64,000 nt of DNA from Moniliella sp. 'wahieum' (lineage: Eukaryota > Basidiomycota > Moniliellomycetes > Moniliellales > Moniliellaceae): NCBI GenBank assembly GCA_003971905.1, contig RSEE01000004.1:186001-250000 (forward strand). Direction: 5' to 3'. Below the pieces are notes generated by a model. It did not search any database and was not told the origin of the DNA. It worked only from the letters and a program-made list of their open reading frames with translations. The first letter of the stretch is position 1. Each line of letters starts with the position of its first letter. A program made the translations under genes and the position numbers. Shown piece by piece: positions 22,650 through 34,719 of the stretch.

Positions 22650-24976
22650 TTATCTTCTGCCGAGGTCATGGAGCACCCACAGCTTAATCTGAGCTTCGTC
22701 CCACAGCCCTCGCATGAATCCATCTTTCCTTCTCGCATCCCGTATCCCTTCCCCCTTTGACCCTACGTCAATTCTTTTGCACGGTCCAGCCACGCCCAGT
22801 GTTCGAAACCTTGTTGCCCCATACGCGCTCCCTTTATCGGCAACTGCATCCATAGTCACTTGAGCATTGTCCAACTCCCTTTCCATCCATGAATTATCCC
22901 AACGTTTTGGACGAATGGTGAGGTATATCTTGCGCTACACTTTCACTCAGCCAACGCCAACCAAGTGGTCCCAGCAACGACGATCAGCAACGTGCGCACC
23001 TCCTCCGCCTGGGGCCTGCCAAGGAGCGCAGACGCCATTTCCGAAGGAATCCATGAGAGTTGGTGCACGTCCAAGGGATGGAACCGAGTCGTGTTCAACC
23101 GTTGCCCTGGTGCGGGCGGCTGGGCGAGGGGGACGGTGGCCGCGGTCATGGCGGTCTGTGAGGTGGGTGAAGTAGCTGGACGGTCACGACGTAAAGGGTG
23201 CGCCAAGGGCTCGGGACGCGGCGCAGGCGCAGGCGCAGGGACCAAGACGAGATTCGTAAGGGAAGCAAAGCTTTCGGTACAGAGGTAGGCGTCGGTCCCA
23301 CTTCGGCCCCTTCCAATTTCCAAATGCGAATCAGGCCATCGGGGCAGACCATGGCTACGAACGGGTAGGCGGCAGCGACGGGAAGCGCGACCGAAGCAAA
23401 ATCTTCCCCCCCGATGGAGGAAGGGAGCGGACGATGCAGTTCGGCGCGGAGATGGGCGATTGGACCCGCGGGTCGGTGGGGATCTCCCACAGCCGCGCTG
23501 TGCCGCTGTAGTGGACGACCAACACCCGTTCTGGGTCACCCGTGCGGACCAAGGGAATATACTTTGAACGGGGTCGCGCTGCCTGAACGAGGTAGGAGGA
23601 GAGATCATGCCACAGACGCGAGGGAAATCGATCTCCTCTTCCGACGGGGGCGAATCAAAACGAAGGGGTGCAGCGTACAGACGCTCTAGACGGAGGATTT
23701 GTCCGTCCCGTAAGCCAAGAAGAGAGTAGTAGTGCTCGGATAAACGGCAAGCACATCGGGCTGAGATGTCCTTTTCCTTGACTTGTTATTGTACGAGGAA
23801 AAGTAATGCTGTAGGGCCTCGTTTTGTTTGTCGCGAGCCCCGTAGAGGACCGGACCCATGCTTGCACCACCACCCCATCGTCGGCTGGTGGATGTAGTGG
23901 TGACGACATATATCCGTCTTTACTGGCAGACAGGATGAGGCCCATTTGACCCAATCACTGGGTCAGGTGAAACGATGGTCATGTCACAGGCATTGCCATC
24001 GACAGTGTCCTCGTCAAGGTTGACCGAACCGAGGCAATGGCAGAGCGTCCTTGGCGCATGAGGATGAGCCACGAGCGGGGCCTGAGCTGCGATGGAAAGA
24101 CCAATGGTGCTGGGCAAGTCAGGAGAGAGGAGCCACTGGAGAAGGTTGCGGATGCCCAAGGAAGCCCCAGCTACTACCGGCAGGCCATAGCTCCTCCCCG
24201 ACTGACTGAACGCAAAAATTTCCCCGATCATTTGATGATTCAGAGCCCAGGGCGGGATGTGATCCAAAAACCTGCACGTGTTTCTCCCAGGAGAGTGACA
24301 GCACCTCCGGTAAATACAACGAGGATTGCACCTTTCCCTCCGACCAAGTCAACGCCTAGCGATCGGGGACCCTCTTGCTCAAGGTGGGGGCATTCCACCA
24401 CTGGGTAAAGGTTAACATCTGTGCGAAGACTCATTCAAGGGAAACCGGCGTACATCATGTACCGAATCCCCGCATCAGAATGCTGGGGGAAGATATTGTC
24501 ATTTCAACGAAGGAAGCCAGAGCTGGGTGGTGGACAAGCTGAAGACGCAGCTGATTGGCCCACATATGGTCCCATTCGGATCTGATCGCGCCTGGCTGGG
24601 CTAAGCCCTGACGCAAACGAAGAAGGGCGGAGGTGCCGGAAAAAACAGGGGAGGGCCCAAATGCGCTGGGGGCCCAAGGGGGGCAGGCACAGCTAGGCGA
24701 TGGCCAGTGGAATCCGCAGAGGTGTCGTGGGAAGGAGGGCGCTTGCGTTTGCGTGGCGGCGGTGGCTGCACCCCTGCTTTTTGTGGTGGCGCTTTGAAGA
24801 AGCGTTGCCGCTCTGGTCCCATGTGTACCCTGGCATCTCGAAAGGGGGAGAAACGCCCATGGTGCTCGATACGAGGCAATCAAAATGCCTGCCAAAGGGA
24901 TGATGTCGATGGTAACGTGGTAACCGGAAAGGGCTAAACGAAATTGGCCCTCAAAAAGTTGGCGGTTGATATGCAA
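22650..24976 (-). CDS. Beta-propeller protein, possibly Nup120/Nup160-like nucleoporin
   Basis: A minus-strand gene spread over all three frames. Readable blocks, N- to C-terminal: IDIIPLAGILIASYR (near 24900), a Pro/Lys-rich insert, GAILVVFTGGAVTLLGE (near 24310), SIAAQAPLVAHPHAP (near 24060), GLILSASKDGY (near 23940), VLVVHYSGTARLWEIP (near 23500), PFVAMVCPDGLIRIWKLEG (near 23350) and a last block with IKLWVLHDLG (near 22670). The short hydrophobic strands ending in LW or IW are propeller blades. The order (propeller with long insertions, then a block with LW-x-L-W-D-like sequence) fits Nup120/Nup160 of the Y-complex. No signature is decisive, and another WD-like protein is possible. The true N- and C-termini are not settled. 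Confidence 0.45.
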
Positions 24977-25179
24977 TCACAATCGGTTGAAATGTTCTCT
25001 GGCTATGCTGTTTTTGCTTTGGGATACATGTTCTGCGGTTAAGTAGCTGTAAAGTCCCCCGACCCTACTCCATTCTGCCCTTTTCAAACTCTATCGTTTG
25101 TATATGTATCCGTGCACCGACCTTTCCAGACCAAATATCTGTATCCTGTGTCGATCGACATTAAGCAAACACACAGCCC

Positions 25180-26814
25180 TCACTTGTCCTCCGGCTCCGG
25201 AGCCAGTCCCTGGCGAGTGGCTTCAGTGGCACGAGTGTGGTGGTCGGGCGTAGCGGACTGGGTAGGCGCCGAGCCTTCCGAGACAGCGTCCTCCGCCGGG
25301 TCAGTGGCCATGCCCTCGTCCAAAAAGTCCTCGGTGGCCGGGTTGGGTCAAACTCCACCTCCGGCTCGGAATCCGGTTGTTCTTCCGGGTCCAGCTCCAC
25401 CGTCTCTTGCTTCCCCCACGTCGCTGGCTCCGCCTCGTCGGTGGCGGGCGAAGTAGCAGGCGCCTCGGGCGTGGTCGCCTCCGTCACAGGCACACTCTCC
25501 CCGACCCGGAAGCCAGGGCAAACGATTTGGGCCGGCCGCCGATTGCAGAGACAGCCTCCTTGCCCGGCAGCGCAGCACGGTATTGCTCTGCGGTCCAAGG
25601 AAGGTGTTTCTTAGCGGCCATTTGCTGGGCCGCCTTGCCATCCGCGCCAAAGCTGACGGGGAACCCGAGCTTGGCAGACTCGACCACGTTGGGCGGGACC
25701 GAGTCCGGGTTGCCCCACGGCAACGACTTGTCCCATGGCTCCGCCGTCTTTTCGGCCATGTTCGAGTAGCCACCCACCTCTGCGCCAACCATCTTGGACA
25801 ACCACGTCGAGGGGAAGGTGCGGTAGGTTGCACCGTTGGCCCGCTTGAGCTTGTTCTTGTTCTTCTGGGAAGCGGTAACATGACGAATGACAGGCAAGTC
25901 GTCAAAGTAGGGTCCACGCTACAAGGCACCAGAGCGGAAAGGGAAGAAGGGTAAGAGGAGGGTCAGTATCAAAAACAGCACATTTGCAACACGCCAATGG
26001 GCAAAGGAATGGGTAGCGTACGTTGGATTCAGCCACCATGTCATCAAAGCGGTCGAAAACCCACTTGATGTTTTGGTTCACGTTGGGGAAGCGGGCGCAA
26101 GAGATCTTGACCCAGCCCAAGCCACGCTCCAACACATCGTCCCACGACATGGCGCCAACGAACGGTAGGGGGCCTTCTCGGTTCCGGGCATGTGGTTGAG
26201 AGCGTCCGTGCGCGAGGGGTCGTAGCGCGTAGCAGCAAGTTGAAGGAACTTTTTGCGAGCCTGCTTGGTAGGCAGCAACCCGATGCAAAGAGCTTCTCGA
26301 CCGGGAAGTCAATGCGTGCCTTGAGGGTCATCGGCTCGTCCTTCGTGCCTTGAAAGTGCATGGTGCGCAGACGCAGGAAGTGATGCTTGTCCGGCACGCG
26401 AAGGGCGTGACAAATTCTGCGGGGGATCAGCGGGCAGAGAGGTAAAGAACCAAAGTGAACATAGGCCGAATGGTTAGAGGGGGGGTTGCACCACAATCAT
26501 CACGTGGACGAGGGAGACCAGTACGCACGAGATAGCCTTGGCAGTTCGTTCTCCACCAAACGCGCATAGGTGGCGAGGACACGGTGGCGGTCAATGTCCT
26601 GGTGGAGGGGGAAGGGGACATCCTGATCCAAAAAGTCGTACATCTCCTCCATGCGGTGCTCCGGCTTGGCACCGCGCTCGAGGAACCAAGAGCCATGGGA
26701 AGTGTTGACGGACATGGCCTTGGAGTGGGCCGCGGCGGACGTAGAAAGGGCGCGAAGGCCCGTGGCGGACCGAAGGGCGGGTGCCTGCCGAGCGACAGCG
26801 CGAGCGAGCAGCAT
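25180..26814 (-). CDS. RSM24: Mitochondrial small-subunit ribosomal protein mS35
   Basis: A nuclear-encoded mitoribosome component of the MRP-S28/mS35 family. The start at 26814 gives an Arg/Ala-rich presequence (MLLARAVARQAPALRS..). Then come a conserved block RMEEMYDFLDQDVPFP, the family core KHHFLRLRTMHFQGTKDEP, FLQLAATRYDP, the residues TDALNHMPG and FDRFDDMVAESN. Introns are at 26417-26528 and about 25920-26021. The last exon is a fungal-type extension (GPYFDDLPVIRHVTAS.. and an acidic, Pro/Glu-rich tail ending PEPEDK at 25180). Frame changes are needed near 26275, 26150, 25500 and 25340. The gene diverges from the HMG-box gene over 1.2 kb. Confidence 0.82.
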
Positions 26815-28032
26815 GGCGCGCACGGGGTAGACCTGGGAGGAGGTGGGACAGGGGGCGCGCAGCCTCTGCTTGGGGCAAGAATGAATGAGCGAACGAAGAT
26901 GAGAGCTGAGGACCACCTCTTACGTCAGCCGAGCTTCCGGGTCTCCCCGCTGGTTCCGCCTTGGGTGTCAATCCGACGCCGGCATGTCTGGGATGCGATC
27001 GGTGCAATGCAGGAGTGGCCGTGCTTGGGCTGCTGGGGGCGCAGGAGGGAGCCGGACTGGCGCCGAGCGGCGCCGTGCACGGGCCCGCCTTGGGTTCGAT
27101 CGGATGGGCGGAGCCGCACAGGGCCGCTCTTCTGCGTGGGCCTGAGCGGGAGCGCGTGAGCAGCGGCAGCGGTGTGCACTGGGGGGCGGATACACCGCAC
27201 GGGGTTGCACCTGCCACGCCAGCCATGGGGGGCGGCCCGCATGCGGCACGGGGTGGCAGACCGACGGCAGACGCCAGCGCTGGCAGGGGGGGAGCGGATG
27301 GCGCCGAGACGCACTGCCGCAGTGTGTGGGAGACCGCGCGGCGGGTGGGTGCTGTGCTACGGCAGGAGGGGGCGGGTGTGTGGGCTGGTGCGGGTTGCGC
27401 AGGCGGGCGCACGGGCGGCGGCCGCAGCAGCTGGCTTGCTGGCGGCGGGCGGGCGGCAGGAGCGGCGCGTGGCAGCCCACCGGCCTGCGCCGTTGGCTGC
27501 GCTGAGCTCTGCTCTGCTCTGCGCACAACCGCATTGCTTGCGTGCCAACCCTGCCCACCCCGTCTCGCCCCGTCTCGCCCTTGCCTGCCCCACCGCGCGC
27601 CCACTGCAGCCGGCAGCGCCAGCACCTGCCAGCACCCCGCACCCCGCACCCCCCCCCACCCCGCACCCAGCACCTCACCCATCGGTCCAGTCAGCCAGTC
27701 TAGTGTGCTGCCTGCTGCCTGCTGCCTGCGGCCTGCTGCTCCACCCGTCTCGGCACCGACACCGCACCGCCACAGCTGTCACCGGCACTGCCCCTTGCGC
27801 CTGCCTCGCCGCCGTGACACCTGCCGCCTGCGCTGCGCTGCGCTGCCCCCCCTGCCCTCCACGCCCGTCGGCTGCGTTTAGCGTAACCCTCCCGCTCCTC
27901 GCCCCCGTGAGTGCCGCCTGCCCCCGCCCCGTGTCCACCGTGCCGAGCGTGCTGACCACTGACTGCCTGCCCTGCCTGTCTGCCTGCTGTCCCAACCGCT
28001 GACCCCCCCTCGATGCGTGCCTGCCCCACAGC
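26815..28032. promoter_or_regulatory. Divergent mS35/HMG promoter with a G-to-C strand switch
   Basis: Very GC-rich. The plus strand is G-rich from about 26940 to 27460 and C-rich from about 27540 to 28030. Both divergent transcripts would therefore have C/pyrimidine-rich leaders, with the switch near 27500. The long overlapping open frames here follow from the GC content and are not supported as genes. Confidence 0.5.
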
Positions 28033-29374
28033 ATGGACCCTCCCGACGCCTTTGGCTTTGGCGCACAGCCGCCCGCCGCTGCCGCCGGCTCCTTCCCCGG
28101 CTACCCCAACCTCGGCTACGCGTCCCAGCACACCGCCCACCACCACCAGCCCCACCACCCGTCCCAGCACCATCCGTCCGGCGCATATGGCGCGCCGGCC
28201 GCCACCGCCTTTGCCCCCTCTGCCAACAGCATGTACCTGCCGCCCTCGGCCGACCCCTACCAGCAGCCCCCCGGCCAGGCGTACGGCGGCATGTCGGCCT
28301 ATTCGGCCCAGTCCGCGTACTTCCCCACGGGCATGGTGCCCTCCCAGCTCCCGCCCCAGTCGGTCGACTCCCTTCTGACCCCGTCCGCGCCCAGCCACAA
28401 CCACGCCCACACCCCTATTGCGCGCCAAGCGCGTGCGGGCGACGCGCGCATGCTACCGCCCGCCTACCCTCTTGACGACCCTCAGTCCGAAGCCGACAGA
28501 GGCCGAGGCGGATCAGTCGCCCCCTCCTCCCGTTCGGCCGCGGAAAAACGGGCCGTGCCCGAGGCAGCCAAGAAACCGATGCGGGCGCATGTCAAGCCGC
28601 CGAAGCAGGCACCGTCGGCGTGGCAGCTCTTCTTCACCAAGAGCTGGCACTGCAGCGTAGTGCCAATCCACAGGGACGACTCAACGTTGCCCATGTCTCC
28701 AAGGGCGCCGGGGAGAAATACAATGCGCTGCCCGCGAGCGAAAAGGCCAAGTACCAAGCCGAGAGTCTCCGTCTCAAGGGAGAGTGGGAAGAAGCGATGC
28801 GCATATGGACTGCATCCTTGTCCCCCAGGACATCAAGCTGGAGAATGCCTACCGCACCCAGCAGCGCAAGGCGGGCAAGTCCCGCAAGGCCAACCTGAAG
28901 GACCCGCATGCACCCAAGAAACCATTGTCGGCGTACTTTTTGTTCCTCCCGGCATCCGCGCCTCGCCTGAACTTACCCAGAGCGTGTTTGCCGGCGCGGT
29001 AGGCACCACGAAACAATCCATGCTGGCCGCGACCCGTTGGCGCGAAATGAGTGAGAAGGAGAAGTTGCCATTCATCACCAAGGCGGAGCAGGACAAGGTG
29101 CGGTACGAACAGAGCCACAAAGTGTATGAGGCAGCCTTGGCCCGTGGCGTTCCCCACGACCGCATCGGTCGAAGCCAAGCAGGCCGGTTTGGCGGCAGCA
29201 GACCAAATGGCCAAGTCGAGTCCGGTGGTGGCGCAACTGATTCAAGAGGGTTTGCCTCGAGGCATTTCGTTTGACCCCAGCTCCAAGGAGTTTGACGGTA
29301 CCGGCGGCGGCGGCAGAACGGGCGGAATAACTAGGTACCCCCCCCCCCCCCCCCCGCTCTCCTCCTTAGCCTAG
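28033..29374 (+). CDS. HMG-box protein with two HMG boxes
   Basis: A DNA-binding chromatin or transcription protein. The N-terminal 170 or so residues are rich in His, Gln, Pro, Ala and Tyr (low complexity). Box 1 starts at about 28600 with KQAPSAWQLFFTKE and continues HVSKGAGEKYNALPASEKAKY and LKGEWEEA. Box 2 starts near 28900 with DPHAPKKPLSAYFLFL and ends REMSEKEKLPFITKAEQDK, RYEQSHKVYE. The A-P-K-K-P-L-S-A-Y opening and W-x-E-M-x-x-x-E-K core are classic. Frameshifts lie near 28640, 28790, 28945 and 29165. The C-terminus then reads SSPVVAQLIQEGLPRG and a Gly-rich tail that runs into an 18-nt C tract before the stop (29372-29374), so the last residues are unsure. There is no mitochondrial presequence, so a nuclear role (Nhp10/Hmo1-like) is more likely than an mtDNA-packaging one. 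Confidence 0.75.
29338..29355 (+). repeat. 18-nt C homopolymer
   Basis: The longest mononucleotide tract in the window, at the 3' end of the HMG gene. Its length is likely to be misread, which makes the adjacent stop codon uncertain. Confidence 0.9.
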
Positions 29375-30054
29375 GTCGAACTAGGACACCCAAAACTCCT
29401 CGGCCGCATTGCTGTTGTCTTGGGCCTGATCTTGCTGTGCGGTTGCGTCCGCCCCCCCTCTTGGCCCCATCTCTTTTTCTCTGATCGATAGGATGCAGAG
29501 GGGGCCTGTGCCCCTCTTCCCTGTCTCGCCTACTATGTGTATGACCCCCCGTGTATTTCCCCCCGTTCCCTTGCCCTGACCCCTGACTCTGAACGTCGGG
29601 ACGCTCAAGAGCACACCCTGGCCGGTGGTGACCACAGCGAAGGTTACCCTGCTAAGCCTTCCTTCCTGTGCGGCTCTATTTGTACAAATTTTGTTGACTC
29701 TGTTCGTGCGGAACGAACCGCACCCTGCTTCATTGACAGCAGTATACATGCGATTTCGTTCTCTTTGCCCTCGATGTGCTTTGATTGTGCTTGATACGTA
29801 TTATAGTGCCGTGGCTAGCGCTAGCGCTCTACATTAACTTTCTGTGGCGCATCGTCCATTCCAATGGCAGGCGTGTACGACGACCATGTGCCTCAGTGAT
29901 CAAGGATGACTTTTGTGGAAGACTCCAAATGTGAAGGAGGGTAGATTGGAAGGCCCACAAGATACCAACGGAGAGTTATCTAAAGCAAGATCGACGGAGA
30001 AGTAGGGAAGATATACAATCCGACACAGACGGTGAACCGTTCTCTCCGCTCGAC

Positions 30055-31726
30055 CTAAATGCGCCCGCGCCGCGTCTTGACAGATTGGAAGCCATCGGCT
30101 GCAACGTTGTCGCCGCCGCGGTTCTTACCTGAGCCTCGATTTCGGTTGTTGGCAGCCGGAGCAGTCGACTCCCGACGCTTGGGCCCCACCTGTACCACCG
30201 GCTGTCCTGGTGCCGTGGTAATCACGATGCCCTTTTTGGCTTGGGACGCGGCCAAGGCACGCCGGGCCACCTCGGGCGAATCAAAGTCAACAAACGCACC
30301 GCCTTGTGCGGCAAGAGGTTGACATGCAGCACTGGACCAAACGGCGACAAGGCTTTCCTCAAGTCCGCCTCCTTGATGTTACTCGTGACCGACTTGATGA
30401 AAACCGATGCATCTTTCACTTGCCCCTTGGGCGATGGTCGCGGAGCAGGGGCAGGTTTAACCGTCTCATTCTCAGCCGGAGCCACGACGGACGAGGTGGT
30501 AGAAATGGTGCTCATGCGGCGCTGGGTTGCCCCTGGTGCTTTGGAGGCCGCGGGTGCACTAGCAGCACCCTTGGTTGGCCCATGGGTTTCAGTCGGTTGT
30601 TTCGCCACAAGGCTCGCCCAGGTACGTTGGTTGGGTGTAGGAGAAGTAGGGGCTGGGGCTGGGGCTGGGATAGGGGTAGGGATCGAAGGAGAGGCTTGAG
30701 TTTGGGGTTGGGTTGTGAGTGGGGCAGGGGCAGGGGCTGGGCTGGGGCTGGGGCTGAGGTAGACGCAGAGGCCGAGGGACGTGTGGGGCGGACGGCGTGG
30801 GCACAGGTAACGCATCCTTAGTAACAATTGCTTGGGGAAACGGCCTGAGCGTGCGCGGGGTACCAGTAGCACTTGAAGCGGGGGAGTGGAGGTCGGAGCT
30901 GCCGAGCTACCTGCCGAGGGAGCAACCGATGTGGAAGAGGCGACTGATGATTCACCAACGGCGGTCGGAGGTGTGGAGACAGAAGGAGTCGCTCACAGAT
31001 GGTAGACTCGGCTGAGAGATCTCCTTGGCGACCTCGACAGTGGGCGCCGAAGTATGCTCTCCGTGCTGTCCAGCGTGGAGGCCATTAGCACAGGCGCTAC
31101 CGAAGGTGACACTTGCTCCGCCTTCACCTCCTGTCCCACCGCAACCGAGTTGGCAGTTGCCGTCCCATTGGGTACGGGGCCCGAGGGAGCAGCTCGTCAT
31201 CTTGCTCGAGGCGGAGAATGTCACTGAAGATAGAGATGATACCGGGGTGTCGATGGGGCAGAGGGGACGGAACCGAGCTGAATACGAGGGACTGGGAGAA
31301 GGGCGGAAGGGCAAAACAGTGCCTGGGCGGTGGGCAAAGCAATCTCCCCCACCACCTGGGTAAGAATTTGATGGGCACCAACAGGCACACTGTCGATCGA
31401 CTTGATGTACACGTACGTCCCGGGAGCTTGACTTGCATAGTAGGAAGCATGTGCTACGGTCCGAGTCAGACACCGCCATTGCAGAGGGGAAAGAGACGAA
31501 ACGTACAGTGTGGCCCATGACCTGGAACGGGATCGGTTCACCCTGAGAACGGGAGAGGTGAGCATCGGGATGGTAGAGCTGAGTTAGGTCGGCAGGCCGT
31601 TCGTGAGCAAGCTGCCAGTACCGGCCCATGACAAACCAGCTGAGAGCGGTGGGTTGTCAGCATACTGCCCAAAGGCGCCGAGCCAGAGTCTGCAGGGTCC
31701 GCAGCTGAAGTATCGGTGGCGGGCAT
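30055..31726 (-). CDS. G3BP-like RNA-binding protein (NTF2-like domain + RRM)
   Basis: Probable stress-granule or Ubp3-cofactor protein (metazoan G3BP, yeast Bre5, fission-yeast Nxt3). The start at 31726 gives MPATDTSAADP, then an NTF2-like domain: FVMGRYWQLAHERPADLTQLYH, then IPFQVMGH, an intron (about 31420-31505), and TYVYIKSIDSVPVGAHQILTQVVGE. A long Pro/Ala/Thr-rich linker follows, with RTWASLVAKQ, a motif seen in G3BP/Bre5 proteins. The C-terminal RRM reads ASVFIKSVTSNIKEADLRKALSPFG, LHVNLLPHKA and ARRALAASQAKKG. It ends in an Arg/Gly-rich tail (RNRGSGKNRGG, ending RRGRI at 30055). Frameshifts occur near 31680, 31330 and 30270. The domain order makes the family call fairly safe, but the linker is hard to read. 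Confidence 0.75.
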
Positions 31727-32327
31727 GGCGAAGCAACGGGCGATGGAGAGGCGGAGATGGTGGCGAGAGTCTGCCCGCCGGTCTTTTTATCCAAGAAAAC
31801 CACCGATTTGCTAGTCTGCTAGGGTTACGCAGAGCGCCTGCCCACCTGCCCACCAGAGCACCCTGCTGCAGGCTGGTACACGGCCGCTGATAAACGCTTC
31901 ATCTGCGTGGCAACCTTCGTACCCATGCACTCGTGCCGGCCTGCGTGAGCATCTGACGGTCAAGCTCGCGTCTCGGTGCATACGTGCGTCGCCACCACCG
32001 CCTGGGTACTGAACACTACTGACCGACCACACGCCAGAACGCTATTTCACGACAAGCTAGCAGGTATGCAAGAAGAAACCTAATTAATAGGTCGCGGTGA
32101 TGCCGCAGGGGGACAGAGGCCGTGGGTAACCTCCCAAATGAAGCGAAGCTTTTAAGCAATGCATAACCACTAGCGCCTGGGATCAGGCATACCTTTTATC
32201 TGCACTGGGCCGTTGGGCAACCAGCGAGATGACCACCGCGGACCAACCAAGCAGCCTCAATGTGGATCAGCCCCCCAAGAAGCTCTCCACAGGCATAGCC
32301 ATAAGAGGGGGAGAATGTGCCTCAACC

Positions 32328-33535
32328 TTAGATGAGGTCGGCAATGTCCATGGGCATCTCCTCAATGTGGGTCGAGTAGAACATCTCAATCTCGCGCATC
32401 ATGGGGAGGTCGTCCTGGGTGACAAAGTGATGGCCACACCCTTACGACCAAGCGACCGCCACGGCCAATACGGTGGATGTAGTTCTCGCGGTTGGTAGGC
32501 AGGTCGTAGTTGATGACCAGCGACACTTGTGGACGTCGTATACGGGCAAGCAGGGTCGGTGGTGATGAGAATACGCGAGGAGCCGAGCGGAACTCCTGCA
32601 TGATCACGTCACGCTGCGACTGCTCCATGTCACCGTGCATGGCCGAGACAGTGAAGTCCTGGCTGATGAGCTGGTCGGTGAGCCAGTCGACCTTGCGGCG
32701 GGTGTTGCAGAAGATGACGGCCTGGGTGATGGTGAGCGTCTCGTACAGGTCGCACAGAGTCGCCAGCTTCCAGTCCTCCTTCTCGATGGAGATAAAGAAC
32801 TGACGGATACCCTCAAGCGTAAGCTCGTCACGCTGACCAAGATGCGGACGGGGTCGCGCATGAACTTCTTGGTCACCTCCAGCACATCGGTAGGCATGGT
32901 GGCCGAAAGAAGGACGACCTGAGTGTCTTGGGGAAGGCGCTGGAAATCTCGTACATCTGCTCCTTGAAACCCTTGGAGAGCATCTCGTCGGCCTCGTCAA
33001 GGCAGAACATCTTGAGGCGCTGGTCACAAAGTGGCCACGGTCAATCATGTCGAAGACACGGCCGGGGGTACCGACAACAACGTGAGGGCCCTCTTGCAGG
33101 CGGGCAATGTCCTCCGAGATACGGGTGCCACCAACGCAGGCATGGCAGTTGACCTTCAGGTAGTCACCAAGGGCGAGCACGACCTTCTGGATCTGGAGCG
33201 CAAGCTCACGGGTGGGAGCCAGGACAAGGGCCTGGGTCTTGTTGACCGTGGTGTCGATGCGCTGGAGAATCGAGATGGAGAAAGTGGCAGTCTTGCCGGT
33301 ACCCGACTGGGCCTGAGCAATGACATCGTTACCCTTGACGATGGGAACAATAGCACGCGCCTGGATAGCCGAGGGCTTCTCGAAACCATAGGCGTACACA
33401 CCGTGGACAAGGTCAGGCTTGAGGTCCATGGTGTCGAAGTTGTCGCACACCTGGTCCCAGTTGGACTCATGGTTGGCTCAGCCATGGGGTCGGTGCTGCC
33501 GCCAGCGGCGACCGGGGGATCTCAGTGTTAGACAT
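32328..33535 (-). CDS. eIF4A: ATP-dependent RNA helicase eIF4A
   Basis: DEAD-box helicase of the eIF4F cap-binding complex that unwinds mRNA leaders for ribosome scanning. All diagnostic motifs are readable: Q motif GFEKPSAIQ, motif I AQSGTGKT, Ia PTRELA, GG, Ib TPGR, motif III SAT region, [15 protein letters not shown], motif V region, and [10 protein letters not shown] with the C-terminus ending [11 protein letters not shown] (32328). The DEAD box itself (about 33000) is readable only after a frame change (CLDEADEML). The start at 33535 (MSNTEIP) gives about 400 residues, as expected. One-base shifts lie near 33500, 33455, 33015, 32850, 32545 and 32430. No intron is needed. As an essential gene, it shows that these shifts are not inactivating mutations. 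Confidence 0.92.
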
Positions 33536-33599
33536 GATGGGCGAAGGTTAGGATCGAACTGAACTTTCCTTGCTCAGGAAAGAACCACTCGGAGAAGTA

Positions 33600-33612
33600 G
33601 GGGGGGGGGGGG
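33600..33612 (+). repeat. 13-nt G tract upstream of eIF4A
   Basis: Lies 65 nt upstream of the eIF4A start. On the transcribed (minus) strand it is a C tract, like those at 17596-17608 and 29338-29355. Confidence 0.85.
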
Positions 33613-34131
33613 TCGGAGGGGAGGTGGCTGCGAGGAAAGAAAGGTTAACGACCGCACGTGTGGCAAATAAGCGAGAATCACCCGAAGGCAACAGCGAGAC
33701 AAGGAGCGTGCACGATGCTTGCCAACGAGGGCATACGCACTTGGGATAGCGGGTAAGGATGGGATCCTTGGAGGAACAGAAGAAGAAAACGGAGACGCCG
33801 GGCAGCTTAAAGGCCATCATGTGGGGCGTGCAGTGCTCCAAGGAGCTCTAGGCCAGTGTCGACCAAAAATTGAAGGAAAATTTCAGCAGGGCGGCTCACT
33901 GCCTGTTCGGCAAGGGTTGCATGGCGTCTGCAACGCACTGGCCCTGTGCCGTCGCAGCAGCAGCGCACTGTTGGGCAAGAGCCGCAGCAAAGCGGAGGAG
34001 CACTGCCCCTTTGCTGTCGGGGTTCTCCGAAAAGGCATCGGTGCATCAGCTCGGTTACGTGGCCTTTGAAACTTCACAGTGAAAACTTAATATTTCAGGC
34101 TTGGCTGTGCAAAAAAATATTGCCAAGCGAC

Positions 34132-34176
34132 GTCACGCGTCACGCGTTACATGTCACACGTCGCACGTCACGTGCC
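34132..34176. repeat. GTCACGC/GTTACATGTCAC word array
   Basis: GTCACGCGTCACGCG, then TTACATGTCACACG, then GCACGTCACGTG: three cores (CGCG, CATG, ACGT) in succession within 45 bp. The array is about 0.6 kb upstream of eIF4A and 0.55 kb downstream of the p24 stop. Confidence 0.7.
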
Positions 34177-34719
34177 GAGGCGCCACCCAATGAGTAACTA
34201 GTAAGCGCCGTAACATGTAACAAGCCGCCAAAGCAACTCCTTCCCTCGAGATCATGCGACCCCTCCGTTGGGATCCTTGTTCGCATGTCATGCATGTCAC
34301 ACCCGCGTTTGTACCATCTCCCTTCTTTGCCTTTGCCTCCTTGTCTGCAATGCAAATAGACTTCGATACTTTGGCTACCCACTTCACTTCCTTGCCTGAG
34401 GTGAAGGGGTGTTTCGCTTCTCTTGCTGACCTTCTTCTCTGCAAATGAGATTGCCTTGAAGAGTTTGCGGGTATCCCTTTGCCTCCTCACCTTACCTGGA
34501 TGCTGCCCCCGCAGCTGATCCCACAGGTCTCTGAATGTCTCCCAAGTCGTACTCTAGCACTCTAGTCCATTTACCGCAAAAACGGAGACACCGGTCTTTT
34601 CAGAACAAAAAATAAGGTACGTGGAGGTCGGGGTCGGACCATAACGGGACCAGAACGGGAGCAATGGTGCTGTGCGAAAAGGACACCAGCAGGCAGGGGA
34701 TGCTTGTTTGCTTGGATAA

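Noticed and set aside
26591-27682. Long minus-strand open frame of about 360 codons over the mS35/HMG intergenic region, with similar plus-strand frames
   Set aside because: Extreme GC content removes stop codons in all frames; composition is Arg/Pro/Ala/Gly with no domain, and the frame overlaps the mS35 start in another frame.
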